From NCBI RefSeq assembly GCF_032362555.1, contig NC_083505.1, forward strand, positions 9,415,501-9,479,500: 64,000 nucleotides of DNA. Reading direction: 5' to 3'. The notes below the pieces were generated by a model that did no database searches, had not been told where the DNA came from, and saw only the letters and a program-made list of their open reading frames with translations. How positions within the stretch are numbered: the stretch's first letter is position 1; every line of letters begins with the position of its first letter. Both the position numbers and the translations under genes were made by a program. This document shows, in pieces, positions 1-11,900 of this stretch. Source of the DNA: Amyelois transitella. Lineage: Eukaryota > Arthropoda > Insecta > Lepidoptera > Pyralidae.

Positions 1-215
1 TGGGCACGTCGTGTAAGTCAGGCCGGTATGCGGGCCCCTGCTGAGCGCAGCCCCCTAAACACACACAGACCGCGGGGCGCCGCGCTCTGCCCTCGCCCTG
101 CCACTAATAACACCGTCTTTCCCTCTGTCATGCCTTATTTCATCCCAACGTCTCTTGTTTTTTCCTCGTCTTCGCTTTTTCGTTGTGTGAGACGATCCTG
201 AATATTAACAATAAA
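1..215 (+). other. possible 3' end of an upstream gene
   Basis: The first 110 bases are much richer in GC than the surroundings. One + strand frame is open from base 1 to a TGA at 199-201, and an AATAAA lies at 210-215. This would fit the terminal exon or 3'UTR of a gene entering from the left. A GTAAGT at 13-18 could instead be a splice donor just inside the window edge. The translated frame resembles no family I know, so coding status is open. Confidence 0.22.
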
Positions 216-818
216 ACGATTTCTTGATGATAGTAATCCTTCATCCTCATTGTCTTTTGGCATTTTCGTGGAATAATATATGTTGCGCTCTTGCGACTTG
301 ATATCTGAGCGTCACATTATAAATGGCGTCGTTTAAAATATTTTAATACCCTCTACATCACGGCGATATTAATTTAGTACGCTTGAGTGGAGCGGAGTCG
401 GTGCCACCGATGGAATGTTAAATGACGGATTACCAACCGTCGAGATGGAAAGATAACCTGAACATCTTGTTGGATTCTACCAATGGTCTTGATCCCTACT
501 TCCTAATAAAGAATTACTGCATGATATGATGAACAGAATAAATTTCAAATTAACTGTAAAATTATATTTTTCTTCAATAAAAATTAAATGGTCACGTAAC
601 AAAAGATTAATCTAATATAAATCTCAAACCCAATAAGTATTTCAATTACTAGCACTTTTGCTTTGAACTTCTATCCAACAAAATTAACCCATCATTTAAG
701 ATTTAACTCTTCCGATTTCTCCTTATTCTTCTTATGCGTTACACTCTTGTCAGAGTGGTCGTGGTCGTACAGAAGGGTTAGTGGCTCCTTATAGGTAGAT
801 TGTAAATAGTACCTTAGC
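216..818. other. intergenic, upstream of DNAAF11
   Basis: AT-rich spacer of about 600 bases. I see no open frame or repeat in it that I can support. Its right part should contain the proximal promoter of DNAAF11. Confidence 0.5.
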
Positions 819-831
819 AACCAATGAATCT
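819..831 (+). promoter_or_regulatory. candidate RFX X-box upstream of DNAAF11
   Basis: The sequence GTACCTTAGCAAC has a perfect AGCAAC right half-site and a left half differing from GTTGCC at a few positions, with one spacer base. It lies 106 bases before the DNAAF11 ATG. X-box sites bound by RFX factors drive ciliary genes across animals, and such positions close to the start are typical. A second GGCAAC half-site is at about 847-852. Function is inferred. Confidence 0.5.
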
Positions 832-936
832 GTTTATATTCGCTTTGGCAACCGTTGTTATGATTTTTATTTGTTACAACTTGACGTTGCTTAATTTGGT
901 CAGGATCATATAGTAATTTTTATTTTCTTCGTAATA

Positions 937-2226
937 ATGGTGAGAATAACTGTGCAGATGGTGCGAAATAAAGCAGAACATCATGATAGACTTCTCGGTC
1001 CCTTAGAAGAAATTTCACTTCACCAAGAGAACATTGAGAAAATCGAGTTCATACAAGACTGGTGTCCGAAACTGAAAATTCTTTTGATGCAAAGTAATTT
1101 AATAGCTAAAATAGAAAATCTTAATAAGTTAAAGAACTTGACATATCTTAATTTGGCTTTAAATAACATAGAAATTATAGAAAATCTGGAAAGATGTGAA
1201 TCATTGCAAAAGTTAGATCTAACTTTGAATTTCATTGGGGAAATAGTAAGTGTGGAGAATCTAGTAGACAATTATAATTTAGAAAACTTATATCTAACTG
1301 GAAACCCTTGCACTGATTATGATAACTATAGGGATTTTATTATTGGAACGTTACCACAACTTACAAGTCTTGATGGCAAAGATATTGAAAGATCTGATAG
1401 AATAAAAGCATTACAAAACATAAAAATTATTAAATCTGATATTTTATTTGAACAAGAAAATTACAGACATCAGCGAAGGAAACAAAAATCTCGACTTGAA
1501 CGAGATATTTCGGATAAATGGGAAAATGAGTACAAAAATATGGATCCTGATGAACGAAATAAGAAATTTTGGGCTGAGAAATGTGAACATGCACCTGAAG
1601 TTCGTCATGAAATAGAAAAAATGCGTCAACTAAAGCTTAAAAGCTATGAACCTGAAATAAAAGAGGAGGAGAAACGGCAATTTAAGTTTTTCGCTTCAGA
1701 TGGTAGACCCTTTAATATTAATCAGGCGAAAATAGACTTTACGTTCAATGATATGGAACTTGATAAATATGTATTAGATTTAGCTGTTTATAAACACTTA
1801 GATACAAGTTTGGTAGATGTTGATGTTCAGCCCAATTATGTCCGGGTGCTGATTAGAGGCAAAATATTCCAACTCCATCTACCGGAAGAAGTTGACACTA
1901 CTAACTCAACTGCACAGCGCTCGCAAACAACGGGGCACTTACTAGTCACCATGCCAAAGACAAACGTGGTTATAAAGAACCCTAAGACTCTCAGTGTGAG
2001 AAAAGCTCCATTTATATCGGATCACACCCCAAAGGATTGTCAAATAAATACGGATCAGACCAAAAGAGAATATTTAGAAATAGGGCCAGCTGACAATATT
2101 CTGGATTTTACAAAAATGAATAAAACAGTCACCAAGCCAGTCTATATAGACCCTAGGATTCAACTTGGAGAAAAACAACCTTCACCGGAATTCGTTGATA
2201 ACCCTGAAGTTCCTGATCTCATATAA
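937..2226 (+). CDS. DNAAF11: dynein axonemal assembly factor 11 (LRRC6 / tilB)
   Basis: A 429-residue protein in one uninterrupted frame. Residues about 20-150 form leucine-rich repeats of the SDS22/LRRC6 type (LNLALNNIEIIENL, LDLTLNFIGEI) with an LRR cap (GNPC, TLPQLTSLDGKDIE). Residues about 150-240 are charged and probably coiled coil. Residues about 250-345 are the CS/p23-like domain with the diagnostic LVDVDVQPNYVRVLIRGK and QRSQTTGHL. The C-terminus, FVDNPEVPDLI, matches the vertebrate LRRC6 tail. The family acts in the cytoplasm in preassembly of axonemal dynein arms; in insects this is needed in chordotonal neurons and sperm (established). The start at 937 aligns with the family N-terminus; the next Met is at 958. 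The gene is intronless here, whereas the vertebrate gene has many introns. It is convergent with the transglutaminase gene to the right. Confidence 0.95.
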   Translation: MVRITVQMVRNKAEHHDRLLGPLEEISLHQENIEKIEFIQDWCPKLKILLMQSNLIAKIENLNKLKNLTYLNLALNNIEIIENLERCESLQKLDLTLNFIGEIVSVENLVDNYNLENLYLTGNPCTDYDNYRDFIIGTLPQLTSLDGKDIERSDRIKALQNIKIIKSDILFEQENYRHQRRKQKSRLERDISDKWENEYKNMDPDERNKKFWAEKCEHAPEVRHEIEKMRQLKLKSYEPEIKEEEKRQFKFFASDGRPFNINQAKIDFTFNDMELDKYVLDLAVYKHLDTSLVDVDVQPNYVRVLIRGKIFQLHLPEEVDTTNSTAQRSQTTGHLLVTMPKTNVVIKNPKTLSVRKAPFISDHTPKDCQINTDQTKREYLEIGPADNILDFTKMNKTVTKPVYIDPRIQLGEKQPSPEFVDNPEVPDLI

Positions 2227-2456
2227 TCAAGATTAAAATTATATAGGCACCTACATAGAAAATAGAGCTTAGCTTATTGTTTCTTCAATATTTTAGCGCT
2301 TCTCTTCAGTTGAATTAATTAAATAATTTATTAGGTATATAATCAACGAAGTATTACTCAGGTTCTGTATTTTTTACTTTTTTAAATATATTTAGTTTTT
2401 TATAGTTACATTATTATTGCTCTTAATATCTTAACATTAATGTTATCTTCTAAAAC

Positions 2457-2462
2457 AATAAA
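2457..2462 (+). terminator. candidate poly(A) signal of DNAAF11
   Basis: AATAAA about 230 bases after the DNAAF11 stop codon. It is the first canonical hexamer downstream that I noticed. Confidence 0.5.
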
Positions 2463-2996
2463 TATCTAAGGATAGCTTAAAACTACACTTTACATAAACT
2501 GAACATCTGTAGCTATTATTTAAAAATATCGTAGTAAATATTGTAGTCATAAATATTATACAGAAATCAAATTGTTGTACTAACTAGGCGTCCACTGTAG
2601 GTAGTCGTCACATAACATTTCTTGTATTCAGAAAAATATTACATACCTGTTACAAGATTTATTTCATTATTAACAATGCTGTAAATTAGGTTTTAAGTAG
2701 GTATAAACTTTAAGTAGTTAAATTTACCTTTTCAGAAGTACACTTTTTGGTCGCATTTAAAATTGCCATTTAAAAATATAAGTTGTTACATTATAGCGAA
2801 AGAAGTATGCAGAGATCGTAGCAAATCTAGTATCTGCCTACCCCTCCGGTAAAGAGGCGTGGTGATTTTATGTACTATGTTGTAAAGTTTTTCCACACAA
2901 ATCATCACTGATTTTAACATTCTTGTTCCAGATAGAAATGTACATATACATAAAGTAACTATGTATTTCCAATTGATATAATATGACAGTAGGTAT
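2463..2996. other. convergent 3' flank between DNAAF11 and transglutaminase
   Basis: AT-rich sequence shared by two gene ends. A reverse-strand AATAAA (TTTATT at 2658-2663) could end the transglutaminase transcript. It contains a LINE tail fragment at about 2794-2879. Confidence 0.5.
2794..2879 (+). repeat. LINE 3' end fragment
   Basis: Reads AKEVCRDRSK and then a diverged stretch with a CTGCCTACCCCTCCGG block and a GATTTTATGTA tail. It matches the copies at 15179-15303 and 17464-17583, which are longer. The fragment is decayed. Confidence 0.6.
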
Positions 2997-5900
2997 TTAT
3001 ATTTGGTGACTCTCATTAGTCTCTGTGGAGTATCCGTTTGTCTCTGGCGGCATGGCAACAATGAATGATAGGAATCCGTCTACATCCTTCATCTCTTTGG
3101 AGCTGAACTTAGCTGAGATCTGGTGACGCCCAGCCCACGGAGGTGTCAGCTTAAATTCGGCTTTTGCGAAGGCTCCAGGGGCGACATTCTGAAAATGTTT
3201 AATGTTTTTTTATGTAATTAAATGATGATTTCGTAGTTTTTGCTTAGCAATGTTATCTCAATACCACTATTTCGATATGTAATTGTTTAATTTGTTTATT
3301 TGTATTAGTTTCGGTATGTGATTGTTAAGTAGTGTCTATTCTATTTTCAAAATTAAATCTTTATATTTAATAAAAGAATCTAAGAAGAGGCTTTTGATCA
3401 TTTTGTCTATAAATACATGCATAGCTCTCACCTAAGCCTAAACTAGGTATGAAGGTCTGGAAAAATCCCTTTATTATATATATTGACAATAAAAATCAAA
3501 AGCTTACCTCGTCTAACTCTATCTTAAGTTGCTTATCCAAGCCAGGTCCCTGAATATAAAATTTGCCACTCTTCAACGGGATAGGCAGAGGGTTTTCCAC
3601 CTTCACGGTGACCGTGAATTCCTTCTTAGAGACAGGTTTCCCGTCGATCACAATCTTGATGTCTGGGTTTCGCACTCTGAAGTCATCTTGCGCGAAATAG
3701 TCGAAGTTTTTGTCAACTATCGACGCTAGGCAAGCAATGTTGAATGATGCCTGAAAATAAGTAAACAATGTCAGTAGAGATTGATGAATTGACGATAAAG
3801 TCACAGTTTTGTTTCTCATTGTTTATTTTATTTCTTTTTATTAGTCAAATAGTTTTTAGAAAATCAACCCATAGCAATTTAGGTTCAACAATGTTGATCT
3901 ATTCATACGTCAGTTGTGTTTTATCATGACGATGTTTCGGGGTTGTTGATATTTTACAAGTAACCGTTTAAATATGTTGAGAATCTACGAGCGTCATGGA
4001 TCAAAAAAATTAAGGTAAACTACAAACTTAGATATCACACACGATAAAGCAAATAAGGCAGAAAGACCGACTCTACATAAAATAAAGATAAAAATGACTT
4101 ATTCTTTTTTAATTCTCACCTGATCAACCAGTTTTGAGTAATAGTCGTCGAAGGTCACAAGCATTTTCACTTCTTCCTTCGCTATTGGTGCGACCTTAAC
4201 GTCGAACTCGTACCTCTTCACCCCATCCCCTGTTACCCCCGTGTACGTGACTGTGTCCACCCTCAGGGTTCCCTTGACTTGATGCTGTTCTTCTGACGAT
4301 CGATTCTTTATATGCAAAATCTGTAAAAATTAAGAGCGTTATAGTTATTGAAATAATTTAATCAGATATTGAGTTCCTGAAACAGCTAAGAATACCTACT
4401 GGGATACAAACATACATAGGTATAATCATGTTGTTTTTCCTTATGGGTAGACAGAATCAACAATCTCGAAAAGACTGGAAGGCCACTCGCTTAATACAGG
4501 AATTGTGATTCTAATAGTAACAGGTAGCAACCTGGTTGGGCTAGCAAGCTTAAAAGAAGAGTCTTAAGTTTATAAGTCTTTCCCTTAGTTGAATTTTACA
4601 ATCTGAACGCGAAGAGAAACTACTGGCACATGTTTTCTCTTCGCTAAAAAACTAGCATAGAAACTTGCACCAGTTGAATATGCGCCTATTTCTTTGGCTG
4701 CTTTTTACAGCAACGGGAAGAGGGAGTGGTTCTATTCTCAAGTACACATAACCACACGGCATCTACAACTACTTACACAAACGTAATATGTGAAAAATAC
4801 TTACAACATTGAAGTCCTGACCGATCTTTATGTCATCCCTTAGTTCGAAATCGAAAACAATGTCATTGAATGCGTCATTGAGGTAATATCGAGCGAAGAT
4901 GCTTTGCGACTTCCGCAACGCCTTTTCCATCGTTACTCGCTCTTCCCACGTCCTCTCGGGATATTTGTATAGACTTGTGATGTCCTGGAAATTGTAATCA
5001 CATATGATACTCGTTAGTAATAAATTCTATTGCTGCATAGTCTAACGACATAGTTATTGCTTCCCTGATAATAATTTTCATTCGCTTTACTATAATTATT
5101 TTGCTGTACTTAAAGCCTAGAGTAAAAAAAACTGATCTACTCCCATCATAGGAATGAATATATGATTGACTTTTGTAACTGCGCGAAAAGAGAAACGGAT
5201 CTACTGTATAAATACTAGCTACTACTAGCTTTTAGCGCCATCTACAAAAACCAACAAATTTTACGCCACCTACAAAATAATTTAGGTTTTTCGCAAATCC
5301 CATGGGAACTATAGTCTCAATACTATATTTAGTCACGTCACATATAGTCGGTCCGTAACGTTTATATCGAGATGAAAGGTACCACATGTCCTTCTGCAGA
5401 CTCTGAATTATTGTAAAAAGTACCTAGATTAAATCAGTAGATGCACAGGTTACAAATAAACTTACTTTCGCATTTACAATATGAGTTGGGATTATTGTTT
5501 AATTCCGTGATAATTAAATATTAAAAACTTCATAGCTTTTAAAATACCTGAATAAATTTATATTCAGGCGCCGAAAAATACACAGCTGTGGTGCCTGTTG
5601 TTTTAATATGGATACTACTTCTTACTAGGATATTTGCGTAGCCGAGTTGAGTAGGCTAATGCTGCCTTGTTGTCTTTGAAAATATACGCCACGTGTAAGT
5701 TAAAAAATGCAATAATTACCTCTCTGTCCATTTTCCCGATAGATTTTGTTGAAATATTTTGTCCAATAGATGTTGTATCTCTTGCCAACAGTTTCAATGG
5801 TTGAATTTCCCCTGAATATTTCCATAAAATCTGAAATTTTATGAAAAAAAAACACGGAATAAATTTGGTATTCTATCGTTAATCAAGCACTAAACGGACT

Positions 5901-8900
5901 AATTTGATTCACAAAATCAACTATAAAGAGATGTACTATTTATTTATTTAACATTTTATTGCAAAAAAAACTGTAAGTACAAAGAACGAACTTATTACCG
6001 TTTTGCATTCTCTACCAGTCTACCAGCTGACCAAACAGAAAAACTTTAAGTTTTACTATGCCCTATAAGTAATCATTAAATGGAAATCACTTTTGATAAG
6101 ACTCTGTTACGTTTAACTCAGTAAAAGCGAAATTACCTTATCAGCGTTGACCTGTGCGAACACGTAGCCAGTATCGTAAGGTCTCTGAAGTTCACCGTCC
6201 CTGACCGCTCGAAGAGATGAGGGTCCACACCGGTACATGTCTTCCGAAGTCTCCTGAGGAGTAGCGTCGATAGCTTGCCAACCACCGTAATCTGAACCCA
6301 GGTCGGGACGTTCCATCCAAACCTGCGATGAAAAAAATAACTTTTATTAAAAGCCTTTAGGAAATAAACACAACATTGACATATTTAGGTTTTTTCCTAA
6401 GCAGGGCCTTAGTAGATATAGTCGATATCATAATTACTTTTTCATATGATTTTTTGGAATAATAGTAAGCTGACTTGTGTATACTTACAAACATTTTTTA
6501 AAGAAATGTGCTGCACAAGGTGGCCCGCCTACATACTTCGTTCATTGTTGCTCAATGCCAAATCATAAACATGTGTTCAAGACCAAATCTGAACTCATAA
6601 CCTGAGTTATTCTGAGTATTTGATATCGAAATTGGTTACTCTCAGCGTAGAGTTTATGACTAAGACGCGGAAACTATTTATAGTTCTGCTAATCTACATA
6701 TCACGACAGAAATACGATTTGTAATAACCAGATGTAACAATACCAAATGTTTGCATGCCTAGAATTCGAGTGTAAAACAAACTAGATGCCTGAGATAAAA
6801 ACAAACAAAATGTGCGAATGTGATGAAGCTGACCTCGGTTGTTGGATTGGGTTGCCATGTTAACTGTTGTGGATCTAAAAACAATTTTCAACTATTGTCT
6901 TAAATCATCCGTCAAATATGCATTTACGAGTTAGGTAGGTAAATGCATGTTTGACGGAAGATTTGTTACCTATCGAATGTATTATAAATAATACAGGCAG
7001 ATTTAAGACAATAGTCATAATAAGTTGTGTCATGAAACAAAAACTTTCCCTGAGCTACGGCTCGATTCAGAATTTCGCGAATGGAATAACTACAAGAAAA
7101 TTATGTAATAGACTAATAAATTTGAAGTAACGGGAGAAATTCGACGCCCGCCGTCGCATACAATAGAAATAGCTCACCTCGTTCCAAACATGGTAATTCC
7201 ACACGGAATCCCTGGTGAACTCCTCCAGGGTGTTTCCTTCTTCATCCTTGATAATGTCGATGGTCAGACTACCTTGGCTGTCATGAGCAGCATCAAACCC
7301 TGTCACCGGCCTGCATGGGATGCCCAGCGCCCTGCAAACTAGTGACAATATTACAGTTATATCTACTTCCTACTTAATTAAAAATAAACAAGCTGAAGTG
7401 ACATTATCAAAAGCAGGGGGAGGAATCCAGGTTAAGGTATACACCACACAAGAAAACACACAGGCATACTGTCTATCTGATGACAGATAATTATCGCCGC
7501 GTATTGATGTATTCCGCAATACTCGGTAATTTTGTACGTAATGTTTTATCGCCTGTATTGCCTTAAAATTTAATCGAAAGTAAAGGATTCGTAGGCCATT
7601 GTGTCTTCAACTGTGTACTGTACTGTGTTGTATTTTTTAATGACCTGAAATAGTATTATTAAAGTATTATTTTAAAAAATCATTGAAAGTAAAGAATTCG
7701 TATAGATACCATTATGTCTAACTTCAACTGTCAGGGAAGTCCCGTTCAAATTAGCCCTCAGGCATTATTCACAAGCAGATATGTAAATAGGTATCATTAA
7801 ACTGTTTGTGTATAATTGGTGAGTAGGATTTTCTCTACACCCGATATATACAAATGGTAAATAATTGGGGTTCATTAGCTCCCATAACCTTTTAAAACTT
7901 CTTTTATTTATCTATTTGGTTGGGTTGGATGACCACCTTCAGACATGCGTAGGCACTATTATTTAGAAACTGGCATGCTAATTACTTCCATTGATAAATG
8001 GAAAACATCAGATATTCGACATACTATAACAAGGCAAGTTAATGAATGTCATGTTCTTTCACCTACGCTTTAAGACGTCATTTTATATAAATAGTGGAAC
8101 TAGAAGCTAGTTTAGTAGTTGCCGAGACTGTTCACCTAAAATATGATCTTTTGTTCTTTCTAACGGTCTAATTTATCACTGTACTTACCAAATTTTATCA
8201 AACAAATAAGCAAAAAAGTCATTTAAATTTTATAATCCAAGTACCTAGTAATAGAAGTTTAAATTAATGGTCCATATAATAATAATACAAACAGATATAT
8301 TTGTATAATTGTATAATTATTATATGGACCATTGATTTAAACTTCTGCAATTCACCTAGACCTTACCCATCTTATAAACGGTTGTTAATATACCAACCTG
8401 TGGTTAATACTCCGGCATAGACCCAACACTGGGCATATTTTACCGGTTTTTTCTTTTCGTAATACTTCTGTAATATCATCAACGACCCCACCCACTTCAG
8501 CGGATGAGTCCCTCCGCTGTAGTCACTGAGATCTTTGGCCCAGTTTCCAAACAACACTCCATTGTCATCCTGAACGTTTACAGCAGCCGAAAGAGCCCGC
8601 ACTGTTCTGATAGGATCGCTTCGAGCCCGCCCTTTAACCTGAAAAATTTTGGTAAATAATTTAATTCAGAGTAACGATTTGTCATAAAATTTTAATTTGG
8701 TTGGTTACTTTTCATTTTGAATCTAAATACTTCAGACATTAAACCAAAAACAGGATGGAAATATGGACACGGACGAACCTTTAAGAGATACAGGTCAAAT
8801 ACCTCAGAAGATTAGATTTCGCTATAGTACAGAAGTAGCTATAGCGAAACCAAATCTTAATAAAATAACATAAGGCTAGTGAAAACGGGAACGTCAAAAG

Positions 8901-11900
8901 TTTAATAACTTACTTTTCCAATCTCTCTGACTAGATAAAGAGAACAATCTAAGATATCCTTCTCATACTGTGCATAATTCCATGGAGTAGGCTTGATCCG
9001 ATTGTACACACCTCTAAACATTAATCCACCATCTTCCTGAATATACTCCTCGCGGTGGCTGTGACCTAAAATGTATAATTTCCAATTTAAAAAAAAAAAA
9101 CGAAAATACAACACACAAGAAAGCACGCCTCTTTCCCGGAGAGGCAGGCCGAGACTATATCTTTTCACTTTCCACGATCTCTGCATATTACTTTCGTTCC
9201 ATCCGCATTCATCATACTCGTATGTCTCTTCATACAGTGCTCGTCTCGTTTCCACAGGATGACAATATAATAATAAACTTTCAATAATCTGTAGTGACCC
9301 ACTGAGAGATAGATTACCTGGCATATAAACGCTGTCATTTAAGCACCAAGGATTGAACAGTACATATATAGGCTGAGGATGAGTGTAGCTTAATGATCCT
9401 CCATCGGCTAGCCTAGTGTCGATGTCAAGACGCCAAGCAGCTACGATACAGTCTGCAGCGGGCGTCACCGCCACCATCAGGTGAGAATCCATTTGGCCTT
9501 CGTACACTGCAGTCCATGCTCCCAAAGTTTCCGTTCCCTTCTCAAGTAATGGAACAGCTGCTGATGTGTCATCAGATGGTCCACGTTTTTCTACATCTAC
9601 ATGGAAAAAATAAATAAAAAAATAACAGACATCAAACATTTATAAATTTCCATTTATGAATACTTTAAGAATACACCTGAATATTTTACACCGCTTTTGG
9701 ACCATTCTTGTTTCAACGAATAAAAAAGAAAGATCTATCGACCTTAGTACCTACCTGCTACATAGAAAATGAAGGAGACGGCATCTCTATCGGGATCGTA
9801 TGGCCGGTTCAGAAGCAGATCCAACTTGAACGCCTGACCTCGTCGCACTACCAGACATCTGTCGACAGTCCTCGTCATGAGGTTAAACTTGCTGGTGTGA
9901 TGATTCTCGCCGTTCGTATCATTGCAAAAGTCGATGCCTTGGATAGCGAGGACGCCTTTTCTGGTGCCATCGATGACATCTGAATAATAATAAATAATTA
10001 AATTAGGGTATGATGCAGTAGCAAGGAGGCGAATACTCTTTGTAATTATTTAAATAAAGAGTAGGTTTAGAAAAAACCGTTTATTTTTATTCTAATCAAT
10101 GATACGTTGAAAATCAAGAAGGGTACTTTTCAATGTGAAATAGATAGAGAGAGATATGAGATAGACTGAGAGTGTCCTATCAAATATTCAGATATAGTCA
10201 TAAGTTGCTTGCTGTTCGCCAAAAGAAGATCCCATTCAAAAAAGAATATTTTATTGACTTTGTTACACTGGAAGAAAAGTAGGTAGGTACCTACTTAACT
10301 AATGCACAGCAAGATAACATTAAACAGGTAGTCGTTCATGTAGGCGAAGTCACCTTATTATAATTGAAGTATGTACCTACTTATAGTATAACTACAGTAC
10401 ATAATAAGTATTATTTATCCTGCAGTACTTGTATTGACTATATACTTAGATAGTCAATGTGGTCCTAAAACGTAAAACATTCATAGATTTTATTAAAAGC
10501 CCTATAAAATTGATGAGTTCTTGTTTTATCTATATTATAGGTTTGTCCTAGTAAAATAAAACTTAAGAAAACACAAATGTATCTCATGAAAGTAAAACCT
10601 AGTTTTATATGAATTTCATTTACACTATGTATAACATTTCAAACTGAATAATGAAATTCAAAACGGCAACTGATTCACCTTGGACACATAAGTGCTAATC
10701 AAACTATTCAATGAGAATCGTGGTATATTCGTCATTACTCAAAATTTTCGCAGCTCTATAGTTGGATGCCCGCCAAATGATCGAACACTGAATTTACAAT
10801 TACCAATCATTAAATTAAGAAATAATAGTATGGGGTTTAACTGTAATTTTTATCAACCGTAAAGGATCACCAGACTTATAAACAAACTGAAATAGGTTAC
10901 CTGTGTTCATTATTTTTTATTAATATTTTAATCGTAAAAAAAGTAAAACATTCACCTTTGTAATAAGATTCGATGTTTGATATGATTATTATTAATAATA
11001 GGATCAAACATCGAATCTTATTACAATTAAATCGTAAAATACACATACGAAACTTATTAAACTTAATTATGAAAATACCTGGTTGAAATGGCACGATAAT
11101 ATATTTATGACGCCTTCCAAAATAATGCCTCCACAAGTTCTTAAAATATTCCATTTTTCCTTAAAATATTCAACTACTTGAATAATTTCTCAAACAAACT
11201 GCCGTAACTTTCTCAAAAATATCATCGCGTTACTTTTCAATTTCCTGCGGTGTTAGAAAACGTGCCGTTCTTTTTGCATGCCGCAGACGACTGTGGTGTC
11301 CAGGCTCGGCTGCCAAGCTATACCACCACAAGCGATGATGTCATTGAGTCAACAAGACGAAACGCTACATCCCGTTACCAAGAAACGAATCTATATTCAT
11401 TGACAAATCCAAGGTTGGACCATATTAGTCATATATCTAATCAATGGGCCAAAGTTGTGATCACGATTGAGAAAATAGATTGTTCAGTCACATAAAGTTT
11501 ACAACTTTTGCGTCAAATTATCAGTTTGGTACTTAGATTTATTTTGTGATTCAGTGCATAGTAAATAGTCAACAATGGATGTGACAAGGAAACAAAACCA
11601 GTACCTAACATAATAATTTTGTCGTCTCTATTAACATCAATTAACCTTCCGTCCTATATAGATCTTATTAAATTATACCTACTGGCCAATGATACGGACA
11701 ATCAATATGAGTTACACGCAATTCGAGGATGTTCTGGTGAAAAGTCAGGTCTAGTATATAATATATAAACGAAGATTCCACGAAAAACTTGATCACTGAA
11801 TAAAACTTAATTAAGCATACGGGAATTGTGGCACGTAGAAAGATGTACCTAATCTCTGCCTACCTATTCGGGAATAATGAGGTATGGGGATGATACGGCT

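Noticed and set aside
1020-1271. minus-strand frame
   Set aside because: Antisense shadow of the DNAAF11 leucine-rich repeats.
9708-9983. 91-codon + strand frame
   Set aside because: Antisense of the transglutaminase A exon 9979-9755, which has splice sites and family residues on the other strand.
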